NCBI GenBank assembly: GCA_045627045.1
Contig: JAZQMY010000024.1
Coordinates: forward strand, 62,001 to 126,000
Reading direction: 5' to 3'
From: SIG351 sp045627045
GTDB taxonomy: Bacteria; Bacillota; Clostridia; HGM11327
Length of the DNA: 64,000 nt
Part shown: one piece after another, positions 40,675 to 50,037 of the stretch
Layout of the letters: the number at the start of each line of letters is the position of its first letter
Numbering within the stretch: the stretch's first letter is position 1
The notes under the pieces: model-generated
Told to the model about the DNA's origin: nothing
The model's database searches: none
The model's input: only the letters and a program-made list of their open reading frames with translations
Made by a program: the position numbers and the translations under genes

Positions 40675-42255
40675 TTATATTATTTCTATTTTATCCTTAT
40701 CAAGCATTCCCTGAAGTGCTTTTTCCACCTTTTCGCTTCCGGTTTCCTTAACGGGCGCTTCGCATTTCAATGTAATTACGACGTCTTTTCCCGCTTTCTC
40801 TGAAAAAGCCTTCTGTATCTGCTCCATTCTGTTCTGTTTTTCTATCATCTGCACAAATATGCTGTCCTTCTTTGAAAAGACAAGATCAGCAGCTTCGTCT
40901 GCCGTCTGAACAAACTTTGCTTCCTTGATAGTACCGTAAAATCTGACATCCTGCTTCTTGACGTCGGAAAGATATGCTTTCCAGACATCCGTAAGAGGTC
41001 CGCTGACAGGCTCTGCCTTTTGCTGAGGCTTCGGTGCAGCCTGTTTTTTCGGTTTTTCGATGTCATCCTGCGCTTCAGGCTCTGCCGCCCTCTGCGTTAC
41101 CGTAAAGCTGCCTGACTCGAGCTTTTTCCGAAGCTCTTCCACAGTGTCCCTCAATGCTTCAATGTCATCAGAGGTTTCCGGTCTGCAGATTTTAATCAGC
41201 GTCAGCTCGACTATTATTCTTGCCTGCCCTGTGTAACGAAGCTCAGATTCAAGAGATGAGAGAAGCTCTATTGCCCTCAGGAGCCTTGCCTGGGTAAACT
41301 CTCTTGATATTGAAGCATACTGCTCAATAGTCTCTTTATCTGTATCCGGAAGCATTTCTGCCGAGCCGGTAAGTGAATACATAAGTATATTGCGGAGATG
41401 ATTTGTGATATCCTTTGAGAAAACGGAAAGATCCTTTCCTCGGTTGACAATTTCATCAATCTTTTTCAGAAGCTCCGCCGAATCTCCCCTTGCAATCGCA
41501 CTGATAAACGGAAGAGTAAAGTCAAGCCCGGCTGTACCGATGACCTGATTAACCGCATCAAGCGTGATTTTGCCGTCCGCATAGTCAATGCTCTGGTCGA
41601 AAAGACCAATGGCATCTCGAAGACCGCCGTTTGCCCAGCGTGCAATGGCATTGAGCGCTTCCTTATCTGCGGGAATGCTCATTTTCTTTGATATTTTCTC
41701 AAGAACCCCTGTAATTTCAGTTGTTGTGATCGCCTTGAAGTCGAATCTCTGACAACGTGAGATGATAGTCGCCGGTATCTTGTGGACCTCGGTCGTTGCA
41801 AGGATAAATATTACATAGGACGGCGGCTCCTCAAGTGTTTTAAGGAGTGCATTGAAAGCGCCCTGGCTGAGCATATGAACCTCGTCGATGATATATACCT
41901 TGTATCTTCCGACAGCCGGCATATAGCGCACCTTTTCACGAAGATCTCTTATCTCATCAACACCGTTATTCGATGCCGCGTCTATTTCAACTATATCTAT
42001 ATTCTCGCCTGACTGTGTGCAGTATTCGCACTCGCCGCATACGTCTCCGTCAACGTTGTTAAGACAGTTTACCGCGTGCGCAAAAACGAGCGCCGCAGAT
42101 GTTTTGCCGGTTCCGCGAGGACCGCAGAAAAGATATGCATGAGATATTCTGTTGTTCTTTATCTGATTTTTGAGCGTTCTGACTATATGCTCCTGACCTG
42201 CCATGGAGTCAAAGCTTTTCGGTCTGAACTGTCTGTAAAGAGCAACGTAACCCAT
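40675..42255 (-). CDS. dnaX: DNA polymerase III subunit gamma/tau
   Basis: A 526-residue clamp-loader ATPase. Walker A GPRGTGKTS is near residues 45-53, the zinc cysteines CGECEYC near 77-83, and EVHMLSQGAFNALLKTLEEPP near 125-145. The sensor region CQRFDFKA follows. The C-terminal ~150 residues are variable and include a Lys/Gln/Pro-rich linker (about 395-420), typical of tau. It leads the dnaX-ybaB-recR-yajC operon. The gene is separated from the SRP RNA by about 340 bases. Confidence 0.97.
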   Translation of the reverse strand: MGYVALYRQFRPKSFDSMAGQEHIVRTLKNQIKNNRISHAYLFCGPRGTGKTSAALVFAHAVNCLNNVDGDVCGECEYCTQSGENIDIVEIDAASNNGVDEIRDLREKVRYMPAVGRYKVYIIDEVHMLSQGAFNALLKTLEEPPSYVIFILATTEVHKIPATIISRCQRFDFKAITTTEITGVLEKISKKMSIPADKEALNAIARWANGGLRDAIGLFDQSIDYADGKITLDAVNQVIGTAGLDFTLPFISAIARGDSAELLKKIDEIVNRGKDLSVFSKDITNHLRNILMYSLTGSAEMLPDTDKETIEQYASISREFTQARLLRAIELLSSLESELRYTGQARIIVELTLIKICRPETSDDIEALRDTVEELRKKLESGSFTVTQRAAEPEAQDDIEKPKKQAAPKPQQKAEPVSGPLTDVWKAYLSDVKKQDVRFYGTIKEAKFVQTADEAADLVFSKKDSIFVQMIEKQNRMEQIQKAFSEKAGKDVVITLKCEAPVKETGSEKVEKALQGMLDKDKIEII

Positions 42256-42595
42256 TGTGTTTCCTTTCTGTTATTTACAAAATTATCGGCAATGGGACAG
42301 GTTTTATAAACACAGTCTGATGCCGAAGGCGATTCAAAAGTACTATTATTATGTCCTGTAATCAATAAGCCGCTTCGTCTGCTCTCATATCGACCAAAAC
42401 CGCCGGCACATAGCTGTGTTTCAAGCCTTTGTCCGACAATCACTGATAAGAAGTAATCAATAAATCGGCAAGCTGATAGCGGCTCAGCCAAAATGAAGGC
42501 GTACCGGAGATACATCAATCCTTGAGCTATATATTCCATACGAAATACTGCCGTATTCAAAGTCGATTTGTTAAGAACTTCTTTATTATTAAAAA
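42256..42595. other. Intergenic region between ffs and dnaX carrying a gene-like open frame
   Basis: About 340 bases without a confident gene. On the minus strand an open frame of about 140 codons runs from an ATG inside the SRP RNA 3' end, through this gap, into dnaX in another frame. It has no ribosome site, and I recognise no domain in its predicted protein (parts read CAGGFGRYESRRSG and TFESPSASDCVYKT). It may be a conserved non-coding or repeat element rather than a protein gene. Confidence 0.3.
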
Positions 42596-42862
42596 GCCGT
42601 GCACCCATATTCGACAGCGCACTATAAACGGTATCCCGGCAGTTGGCTCTTGCAAGGCAACCTCATGGCACATATGAAGATTCACTTAGTGATGCTTCCT
42701 TCCGGACCTGACACGGTTCATGAGTTCATATTGCATAAGACCTTACCGTCAACACTACTTGCCGTTTCCGGACTTTACAATGCTCAGCCTCATAAGGGAA
42801 TTCAGTCCTGTTAGAGCGGATTACAGGTAACAAGGCACCGCTATCTCCCCACTTAGCACGGC
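42596..42862 (-). ncRNA. ffs: Signal recognition particle RNA, long Firmicute type
   Basis: The minus strand has the universal SRP core GTCAGGTCCGGAAGGAAGCA near 42695-42715, with the 5' and 3' halves of the long helix. The 5' end GCCGTGC pairs with GCACGGC at the 3' end, which is followed by a T run (TTTTT), so the terminal stem also serves as terminator. The 267-base length indicates the long form with an Alu domain, as in Bacillus and Clostridia, rather than the 4.5S form. It precedes dnaX, a common order. Confidence 0.95.
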
Positions 42863-42888
42863 AAACTTATCAATTATATTACTGATAT

Positions 42889-42917
42889 ATTATACACTAT
42901 TTTTTAATTTAATGCAA
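42889..42917 (-). promoter_or_regulatory. Promoter of SRP RNA
   Basis: On the minus strand TTGCAT (42912-42917), 17 bases, TATAAT (42889-42894). Transcription would begin close to the first base of the folded RNA. Confidence 0.72.
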
Positions 42918-42931
42918 GCATTTTTTAAAAA

Positions 42932-44404
42932 TCAAAGCTCTCCTGCGCAATATCTTCTTGCAAGCTCTGTATCTGAGACACATTCAAGCACATTTCCCTT
43001 CCACCAGCGTCTTGATTCCTCGCCTCTTGCAACAAGAGCAACTATGTCACCCGGCTTTGCATTTCTGAGAGTAACGGTGATTGCTTCTTCTCTGTCGAGA
43101 ATTACATCGCACACAGGGCCGTCCTTGCCGACATACTGAAGGATATCATTGCATATGCTCTGCGTATCCTCAAAATTACTGTCGCAATCAGTAAGAACAG
43201 CATAATCGGCATACTTTGTGAGCACCTCGCCTATTGCTTTTCTTCTCTGAAAGCCCTTGCCGCCTGCAGAACCGATAACAACAACAAGTCTTCTGTCCGG
43301 GAATTCCTCCTTGATGCTCTCAAAAAGCTTATTGAAGCTGAGCTTGTTGTGAGCAAAATCAACTATTACCCTTACGTCCTTCTCTTTGTTCCAGAACATA
43401 TCCATTCTGCCCGGAACAAGTGTCTTTTTGAGACCCCTTTTTATTGACTCTGTATCAATGTTGAAAATCTTTGCTGTGATGATTGCCGCGAGCGCATTTT
43501 CTGCATTGAATTTTCCGTGCATTGCTATTGAGAATGTTTCGTTGTCAAATCCGCCGCCCAGAACGTCAAAATCGAGATATTCTCCGTTTCTTCTGATGTC
43601 CGTTATTCTGAAATCGTTTCCTTCGCTTCTGCCGTATGTATAAACCTTCTTTGAGAAAGCCTTCGCCTTTGCGATTATCGCTTCAGCATGAGGATCGTCG
43701 CCGTTTACAACTGCATTCTCGCAAAGCTCAAAGAGCTTGAGTTTGCTCTGAAAATAATCGTTCCAGTCGGGATGCTCGTTGGGGCTGATGTGGTCATCGT
43801 CAATATTAAGGAAAATGCCTACGTTGTAATGCATTCCGTAAACTCTGTCCACCTTGAGTGCCTGCGATGAAACCTCCATTGTAAGGTACTCTGCCTGATT
43901 TGAGCGGACTTCATCAAATATCTCCTGAAGATCATATGCTTCAGGTGTGGTAAGAACAGCTTTTTTCTTTTCTTTGCCTGTCTGAACCTCAACGGTGGTG
44001 ATGGCTGCGTTTCCTCCGTTTGTATATTCGTTGAAAATATCCGTGAGGAAGAATGTCGTTGTCGTTTTTCCTTTCGTTCCCGTAACTCCTACCGTATTGA
44101 ATGAACGTGAAGGATAGTTATAGAAAGCCATCGCCGTTATGCTCATTGCCTTTCTGATGTCGGATACTATAATATAAGGCAGATCTGACTCATACTTTTC
44201 TGCGGAAAGATATGCTGCTGCGCCCTTCTTCTCCGCATCTGCAAGATATTCCTGCCTGAACTTTGCGCCCTTGCAGGTAAAAAGCGTGCCGCCTTTGACC
44301 TTTCTTGAATCAAAAGTAATATTATCTATCAACACATTTTCGCCCGAGACCTCAATAAGAAGTCCTGCTGCTTCAAGTGTGTCAGCTATATCGTAAAAAA
44401 ACAT
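42932..44404 (-). CDS. MurE-like Mur ligase
   Basis: A 490-residue Mur ligase. The N-terminal domain has ITFDSRKVKGGTLFTCKGAKF near 28, the ATP loop is GVTGTKGKTTTTF near 102-114, and the central domain has HISPNEHPDWNDYF near 206. It resembles UDP-MurNAc-tripeptide synthetase. The loop that chooses the third amino acid normally reads DNPR (meso-DAP) or a Lys-type variant. Here it reads TDCDSNFED near 403, so substrate choice is unclear and a MurE paralogue is possible. It lies 15 bases from cysN-cysC and on the same strand, which may only reflect general clustering. Confidence 0.8.
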   Translation of the reverse strand: MFFYDIADTLEAAGLLIEVSGENVLIDNITFDSRKVKGGTLFTCKGAKFRQEYLADAEKKGAAAYLSAEKYESDLPYIIVSDIRKAMSITAMAFYNYPSRSFNTVGVTGTKGKTTTTFFLTDIFNEYTNGGNAAITTVEVQTGKEKKKAVLTTPEAYDLQEIFDEVRSNQAEYLTMEVSSQALKVDRVYGMHYNVGIFLNIDDDHISPNEHPDWNDYFQSKLKLFELCENAVVNGDDPHAEAIIAKAKAFSKKVYTYGRSEGNDFRITDIRRNGEYLDFDVLGGGFDNETFSIAMHGKFNAENALAAIITAKIFNIDTESIKRGLKKTLVPGRMDMFWNKEKDVRVIVDFAHNKLSFNKLFESIKEEFPDRRLVVVIGSAGGKGFQRRKAIGEVLTKYADYAVLTDCDSNFEDTQSICNDILQYVGKDGPVCDVILDREEAITVTLRNAKPGDIVALVARGEESRRWWKGNVLECVSDTELARRYCAGEL

Positions 44405-44419
44405 AAAACTACGCCTCCG

Positions 44420-46321
44420 TCAGTAAATCATTTTTTCATCCGCAAGCAGATTCAGTATCTTTTCTGCCGCTTCTTCAGCATCAATCTTTTCTGTGTCTAT
44501 CGTCAGCCATGCATCCTCAGGTGCCTCGTACGGAGCAGTTATTCCGGTGAAATTCTTTATCTCACCTGAACGTGCTTTTCTGTAAAGTCCCTTAGGATCA
44601 CGTTTTTCGCATTCATCGACCGATGCCTTGACATATATCTCGCAGAAGCTCTCACAGGATGACTTTATTTCGTCACGCATCTGCTTTTCGGGAGAAATGA
44701 ACGTGCAGAGAGTTATTATTCCCGTTTCTGCAAAAAGCTTTGCAACCTCTCCTGCTCTTCTGATGTTCTCGCGCCTGCCCTCTGCCGTGAAATCGCAATC
44801 CTTGTTGAGGCCGAAACGCAGGTTATCTCCGTCAAGTCTCGACACAACGTATCCCATGGAATTGAGTCTCAATTCAAGAATGTTTGCAATAGTCGACTTA
44901 CCTGCGCCGGAAAGCCCTGTGAACCAAAGAATTGCCCCCTTCTGCCTCTGAAGAAGCACCCTGTCTTCCTTCCGTAGAAGTGATTCATCTCTTGTGATAT
45001 TGCCGCCGCCGTTTTCGCCATTGCCTGTAACTATTCCACCGCCCGATATCTCGTAGTTGTCTATGATTACGAGCCTTGAGAGGAAGGGATTGTCTGCCGT
45101 TGTATCAAACGCAACAGGTCTTTCGGTCCTGATGATGCACTCGCCGACCTCATTCCTGCAGATCTCCGCTTTTTCAGTTCTTTCAAGTGTCGATGCGTCA
45201 AGAACTGATTCTATCTTTTCGATTTTTGCATTGACCTTGGCAGTTCCGAGCTTGATTTTGTAAGATGAAACAGTATCAAGAGGCTTTCTTCCGAGCCAGA
45301 ATATGTTTGCCTTTATTCTGTTTGAAACAATAGGAGCTTTTTCATTTTCCAGCGTTACAACGTCGCCCCTTCTTGCATATATCTGGTCTGTCATTGTAAA
45401 GCCGGTCGCTTTTCCCGCAGAAACGCTCTCCTGCGGCTCGGCATTGAACTCTTCGATCGTCCTGACCTTGCTCTTCTTGCCTGAAGGATAAAATACAACC
45501 GAATCTCCTACCGAAAGCTTGCCGGTTTCCACTGTTCCTGCAATTATTCTTCTGTCATCACCGTTTGATGTGAACTTGTAAACGTCCTGAACAGGCAGTC
45601 TGAGCTCAAGCTTTTCGTTCTGACCGGATGATCTGAACGATTCGAGCTGCTCTATCACAGTTCTGCCGTTATACCACGGCATATTTGCCTTTCCATCAAG
45701 TACTATGTTGTCTCCGCACATTCCGCTGACCGGAATGAACGCCTCCGGAATTACATTGATTTCTCTGAGAAATTCGGAATAGCACTTCTTTATCTCTTCG
45801 AATCTTTCTTCCGAATAGCCGACAATGTCCATTTTGTTCACAAGGACGGCTATCTGCCTTACTCCGAGCATCGAAAGAAGGTATCCGTGGCGCTTTGAAT
45901 TCTCCATTATGCCTTCATTGGCATCAATGACCATCAAAGCTGCTTCCGCTCTTGAAGCTCCCGTCACCATATTCTTCAGGAATTCCACGTGTCCGGGTGC
46001 ATCGAGTATTATATAGTTTCTTTTTTCTGTTGAAAAGAATGCACGTGCGGTATCGATCGTTATTCCCTGCGACTGCTCATCCTTGAGCGCATCGAGAAGA
46101 AACGCATATTCAAACGGCTTTGAATTTCTTCTGCATCTTTCCTTTATCTGCTCTATTTTTCCGTCAGGGAGCATATGGTTATCGGCAAGCAGTCTGCCTG
46201 TTATCGTGCTTTTGCCGTGATCCACATGGCCTACAATTACTATGTTGACATCTTCCCTGAATTTTACGTTTTTTGCTTTTTCGTTAAGTCTTATCAGATC
46301 ATCCATACCGTTTACCGTCAC
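44420..46321 (-). CDS. cysNC: Bifunctional sulfate adenylyltransferase large subunit / APS kinase (CysN-CysC fusion)
   Basis: A 633-residue fusion. Residues ~20-440 are the GTPase-type CysN: GHVDHGKST near 30-38, DAPGHVEFLKNM near 107, and VLVNKMDIVGY near 160, with two beta domains. Residues ~460-633 are adenylylsulfate kinase: Walker A GLSGAGKST near 469-477 and RLDGDNLRFGLN near 497. With CysD it makes APS and then PAPS. The start overlaps the end of cysD by 4 bases, so the two are co-translated. No PAPS reductase gene is in the window. Confidence 0.95.
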   Translation of the reverse strand: MTVNGMDDLIRLNEKAKNVKFREDVNIVIVGHVDHGKSTITGRLLADNHMLPDGKIEQIKERCRRNSKPFEYAFLLDALKDEQSQGITIDTARAFFSTEKRNYIILDAPGHVEFLKNMVTGASRAEAALMVIDANEGIMENSKRHGYLLSMLGVRQIAVLVNKMDIVGYSEERFEEIKKCYSEFLREINVIPEAFIPVSGMCGDNIVLDGKANMPWYNGRTVIEQLESFRSSGQNEKLELRLPVQDVYKFTSNGDDRRIIAGTVETGKLSVGDSVVFYPSGKKSKVRTIEEFNAEPQESVSAGKATGFTMTDQIYARRGDVVTLENEKAPIVSNRIKANIFWLGRKPLDTVSSYKIKLGTAKVNAKIEKIESVLDASTLERTEKAEICRNEVGECIIRTERPVAFDTTADNPFLSRLVIIDNYEISGGGIVTGNGENGGGNITRDESLLRKEDRVLLQRQKGAILWFTGLSGAGKSTIANILELRLNSMGYVVSRLDGDNLRFGLNKDCDFTAEGRRENIRRAGEVAKLFAETGIITLCTFISPEKQMRDEIKSSCESFCEIYVKASVDECEKRDPKGLYRKARSGEIKNFTGITAPYEAPEDAWLTIDTEKIDAEEAAEKILNLLADEKMIY

Positions 46322-47199
46322 ATATATCCGCCCTTGCGCAAATCCTCAAGCCCGCCGCCGTCTTCCTTATCCTGCTGTCTGCCGGATCTCTCGGCAACGT
46401 TTTTGAGCTTTCCGCTTCTGAGCTCTTCTATTATTTCGTCAACGTTCTTTGCCGTGGAGTCAATAGGCGTTGTGCAAGGCCAACAGCCGAGTGAACGGTA
46501 ACGTTTTCCATCGCCCTTATCATAATAAAGCGAGACGGTAGGGATTCCTTCCCTGCGGATGTATTCCCAGATATCCACCTCTGTCCAGTCAAGAAGAGGA
46601 TGTATTCTCACATGTGTGCCGGGCTTGAAGTCGGTTTTATACTGATCCCAGAATTCAGGCGGCTGATTGGCAATATCCCAATCATTCTCAACGCCTCTCG
46701 GAGAAAAATATCTTTCCTTTGAGCGGCTGCCCTCTTCGTCTGCTCTCACGCCGGCAATTACTCCCGTATATGGCTTGTTGTCTGCCGATACCTCGTATTT
46801 TCCCGTCTCATGATTAAGGCGATAGCGCTTTCCAGTTCCGTTCAGCGTATCCTTCAGAGCCTGAGTTTTGAGGAGCTCACAGCAGCGTATTCTTGAGCAG
46901 TTTCCGTCCGGGAAAGTCATTTTTTCGGCAATGGCTTGCTCATTCACTCCGTATATTATATCAAGGTCCCAGAGCATTGCAAGTCTGTCACGGTACTCTA
47001 TCATTTCCCGTATCTTGTAGCAGGTATCAATGTGAACAAGCGGAAAAGGAACGTGTCCGAAGAACGCCTTTCTCGCCAGCCACAGCATTACCGTGCTGTC
47101 CTTACCTATTGACCACAGCATACAGAGGTCCTTGAACTCACTGTATGCTTCACGCAGAATATGAATGCTTCTGCTTTCAAGCTTTTCTATATGATCCAT
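46318..47199 (-). CDS. cysD: Sulfate adenylyltransferase subunit 2
   Basis: A 293-residue ATP pyrophosphatase subunit of the heterodimeric sulfate adenylyltransferase. The PP-loop is in LWSIGKDSTVMLWLARKAFFG near 28-48, followed by FPLVHIDTCYKIREMIEYRD near 53-72. The C-terminal GCWPCTTPI near 244-252 is typical. It overlaps the fusion gene cysN-cysC by 4 bases. The pair activates sulfate for assimilation or sulfation. It follows folD on the same strand after 14 bases. Confidence 0.96.
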   Translation of the reverse strand: MDHIEKLESRSIHILREAYSEFKDLCMLWSIGKDSTVMLWLARKAFFGHVPFPLVHIDTCYKIREMIEYRDRLAMLWDLDIIYGVNEQAIAEKMTFPDGNCSRIRCCELLKTQALKDTLNGTGKRYRLNHETGKYEVSADNKPYTGVIAGVRADEEGSRSKERYFSPRGVENDWDIANQPPEFWDQYKTDFKPGTHVRIHPLLDWTEVDIWEYIRREGIPTVSLYYDKGDGKRYRSLGCWPCTTPIDSTAKNVDEIIEELRSGKLKNVAERSGRQQDKEDGGGLEDLRKGGYM

Positions 47200-47213
47200 T
47201 ACCGATTCCCTGT

Positions 47214-48047
47214 TTATCTTGTTCCCGCAATATGCTTGGCAAGAATTGAAGTCGTGATGCTTCCTATTCCGCCCGGAACAGGCGTTGCTGCCAAAGCTGT
47301 TCCGTCTATATCATCAAAATCAACGTCGCCGCACATATTTCCGTTCTCATCGTTGTTTATTCCGACGTCAATCACTATCGTTCCTTCAGAAACATAGTCT
47401 TTGTTTATCATCTTTGCTCTGCCTACCGCCGCAACAAGAATATCAGCTCGCTTTGTGATTTCCCTGATATTCTTTGATTTGCTGTGGCATACGGTTACGG
47501 TGGCGTTTTCCGCAAGCATGAGCATTGAAAGCGGCTTGCCCACAACAAGGCTTCTTCCGACTATGACAACATTCTTTCCCGAAACATCTATTCCGTAGAA
47601 CCGAAGCAATTCCATAACCGCCGACGGAGTGCAGGGTGCAAAGCCCGTCCTGTCTCCTGCATAAAGCTTTGCCATATTGACATTTGTCAGCCCGTCAATA
47701 TCTTTTTCCGGAAGAAGAACGTTCTTGACTTTTTCGCCGTCGATATTCTTCGGAAGAGGCATAAGGAGAAGCACGCCGGTTATCTTTTCGTCTTCATTCA
47801 GCTTCTTGATTTCTTCAATCAGATCTTCTTCCGATATCTTTTCATCAAGAATAACATTTCTGACATCTATGCCGACAGACTTCATTCTTTTCGTCGCGCC
47901 TGCCTCATAATAAATATCATCAGGCTTCGTGCCCACACGGACAATGGCAAGCGTAAGCGTTTTGCCCTGTGCGCTGAGGCTCTCTGTCTTTGCCTTAACT
48001 TCGGCAGATATACCGTCTGCTACCGGCTTTCCCTTGAGCACCGTCAT
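47214..48047 (-). CDS. folD: Methylene-THF dehydrogenase / methenyl-THF cyclohydrolase
   Basis: A 277-residue bifunctional one-carbon enzyme. Signature regions: YYEAGATKRMKSVGI near 45-60 carries the catalytic Lys, PLPKNIDGEKV near 98, and the Rossmann motif VVIVGRSLVVGKPLSMLM near 160-177. The C-terminal PVPGGIGSITTSIL near 255 closes the active site. It overlaps the upstream cyclodeaminase gene by 4 bases, so the two one-carbon steps are coupled. Confidence 0.96.
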   Translation of the reverse strand: MTVLKGKPVADGISAEVKAKTESLSAQGKTLTLAIVRVGTKPDDIYYEAGATKRMKSVGIDVRNVILDEKISEEDLIEEIKKLNEDEKITGVLLLMPLPKNIDGEKVKNVLLPEKDIDGLTNVNMAKLYAGDRTGFAPCTPSAVMELLRFYGIDVSGKNVVIVGRSLVVGKPLSMLMLAENATVTVCHSKSKNIREITKRADILVAAVGRAKMINKDYVSEGTIVIDVGINNDENGNMCGDVDFDDIDGTALAATPVPGGIGSITTSILAKHIAGTR

Positions 48048-48667
48048 TTTTTCAGTCCTCCAAGTACTTCTTCGTATATTCCGTCAGCTAACATTGAGCC
48101 TTCGGAAAGAATCTTCGTCAGCTCTTCATTGAAGCGCTTTGCATTATCCTCATTTTTCATCAGCTTGGTATTGATAAACACGTTCAGAGCCGCGCTTTGA
48201 AGTCCTGCCTTCGCTGAAACAGCTCCTACGCCTACATCGCTTATTGCAAGCTTTGAGCACTTGTCCTTTATCGAATCAAGCAGAAGTATTACTTCATATG
48301 ATGTCTTTGCCGATTCAAACGGTGTTTCAGCCGCCGTCACAAGGCATTTTTCCATTGTTTCAGCCTTGTAAGCCTTCTCATCCTCTGTTGTTTCGGGCAA
48401 AGAATACGCCTTTGAAAGCGGAAGGAATGCCACCTCATCCTCTGCGGCAAGCTGAAGAAGCTTTCTCTGCAGATTCTTTGCTTTTTCTGCCGCCATAATA
48501 AGCTCTTCCTCAAATTCCTTATATTTTTTCTTGCCTATCGTCAGCTCGCACACCATTGAGCAGAGCGCCGCACCCATCGCAGAAGATACCGATGCCGCAC
48601 CGCCTCCGCCGGGAGTAGGTGACTTTGATGATAGTTTTTCAATGAATTCTTCTATATTGGTTTCCAT
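48044..48667 (-). CDS. fchA: Formimidoyl-THF cyclodeaminase / methenyl-THF cyclohydrolase family
   Basis: A 207-residue all-helical protein of the cyclodeaminase-cyclohydrolase family: TPGGGGAASVSSAMGAALCSMVCELTIGKK near 17-46 (recognised from PGGGGAAS and ALCSMVCELT). In Clostridia it works either as cyclodeaminase (histidine and purine breakdown) or as methenyl-THF cyclohydrolase. Placement directly before folD with a 4-base overlap favours a role in the folate one-carbon pathway. Confidence 0.92.
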   Translation of the reverse strand: METNIEEFIEKLSSKSPTPGGGGAASVSSAMGAALCSMVCELTIGKKKYKEFEEELIMAAEKAKNLQRKLLQLAAEDEVAFLPLSKAYSLPETTEDEKAYKAETMEKCLVTAAETPFESAKTSYEVILLLDSIKDKCSKLAISDVGVGAVSAKAGLQSAALNVFINTKLMKNEDNAKRFNEELTKILSEGSMLADGIYEEVLGGLKK

Positions 48668-48682
48668 TCTGTTGTCCCTTTC

Positions 48683-49990
48683 TCAGACATTTTTGAAATA
48701 ATCCTCGCCGAAAAGCTCGACAAAGCGTTGTCTTATCTTTGCCTCCGCTCCTGAATTCTTCGGAATGTAATATTTTTTGCCTATAAGCGGATCGGGCATA
48801 TACTGCTGAATCGCACGGGAATTCGGATAGTCGTGTGAATATTTATACTGTATCGATTCCTTTCCCTTTATCGCGCCCTCGTAATCCTCGTTCAGGAGAT
48901 TTTTTGGAACACTTCCTATTTCGACATTGTTCACATCCTCCTGGGCAAGGTTTATACCCATATAAGATGCATTTGACTTCGGCGAGCAGGCAACCATAAG
49001 CGCCGCCTCCGCAAGAATTATCCTGCTTTCGGGCCAGCCGACCATCTCCACCGCATGTGCCGCCGCAACTGCAACCTGAAGCGCCACAGGATTGGCAAGT
49101 CCGACGTCCTCTGCCGCACATATCATTATTCTTCGTGCTATAAATTCAGGTTTTTCACCTGCTTCTATCATTCTTGCAAGATAATGTAGCACCGCATCAG
49201 GCTCCATATAATTTCTCATGCTTTTTATAAAAGCACTTGCAACATCATAGTGATTTTCTCCGGCTTTGTCATATTCCACAAGCCTCTTCTGTATGCACTC
49301 CTCGACAACGCCCTTCGTTACGTTCACAATTCCGTTTTCGTCCTTGTCCGTTGTCATCACGGCAAGCTCAAGCGCATTGAGTGCCGACCTTGCATCGCCT
49401 CCCGCAAGCCCTGCAAGCTCGCTTATGGCATCCCCCGGCATATTCACATTCATTGCTCCGAGGCCTCTTTCCCTATCCGAAAGAGCCATTCTGATTATTT
49501 CCTCAATATCGGAATCCCCGAGCTTCTCAAATCTGAATACAGTGGATCTTGAGAGAAGCGCATTGTTTACACTGTGATACGGGTTTTCTGCCGTAGCGCC
49601 TACAAGTATTATTTTGCCTTCTTCGATATACGGAAGAAGTACGTCCTGCTGATTCTTATTCAGCCTGTGGATCTCGTCGAGGAAAAGCACCACTCTTCCC
49701 GTCGGATTTTCAAAAGACACAACCGCCTCATCGGCAATGCTCCTTATATCCGATACGCCTGCCGAAACGGCATTGAGCTTGCGAAATATGTGACTTGTCT
49801 CATTTGAAATAATTCTTGCAAGTGTTGTCTTTCCCGTTCCCGGAGGGCCGCAAAAAATCACGGAGGACAATCTGTCCGTCTGGATCATACGGTAAAGGAG
49901 CTTGCCCTTTCCGACTATATGCTTTTGCCCGACAAATTCATCAAGCTTCTGCGGACGCATTCTTGCCGCAAGCGGAGTATTGTTGTCCAT
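48683..49990 (-). CDS. rarA: Replication-associated recombination protein A (RarA/MgsA)
   Basis: A 435-residue AAA+ ATPase acting at stalled replication forks. The sequence opens with LAARMRPQKLDEFVGQKHIVG, then Walker A GPPGTGKTTLARII near 47-60, Walker B VVLFLDEIHRLNKNQQD near 98-114, and the C-terminal tetramerisation region with KSMRNYMEPDAVLHYLARMIEAGE near 250. Length and motifs are standard. It precedes fchA on the same strand with 15 bases between. Confidence 0.95.
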   Translation of the reverse strand: MDNNTPLAARMRPQKLDEFVGQKHIVGKGKLLYRMIQTDRLSSVIFCGPPGTGKTTLARIISNETSHIFRKLNAVSAGVSDIRSIADEAVVSFENPTGRVVLFLDEIHRLNKNQQDVLLPYIEEGKIILVGATAENPYHSVNNALLSRSTVFRFEKLGDSDIEEIIRMALSDRERGLGAMNVNMPGDAISELAGLAGGDARSALNALELAVMTTDKDENGIVNVTKGVVEECIQKRLVEYDKAGENHYDVASAFIKSMRNYMEPDAVLHYLARMIEAGEKPEFIARRIMICAAEDVGLANPVALQVAVAAAHAVEMVGWPESRIILAEAALMVACSPKSNASYMGINLAQEDVNNVEIGSVPKNLLNEDYEGAIKGKESIQYKYSHDYPNSRAIQQYMPDPLIGKKYYIPKNSGAEAKIRQRFVELFGEDYFKNV

Positions 49991-50037
49991 CTTTCCTCCC
50001 TGAACAGATCATTCTTTGTTCTTATTATATTTTATCT

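Noticed and set aside
42183..42608. 140-residue minus-strand frame between the SRP RNA and dnaX called as a protein
   Set aside because: It starts inside a structured RNA, overlaps dnaX in another frame and lacks a ribosome site. Kept only as a low-confidence region note.
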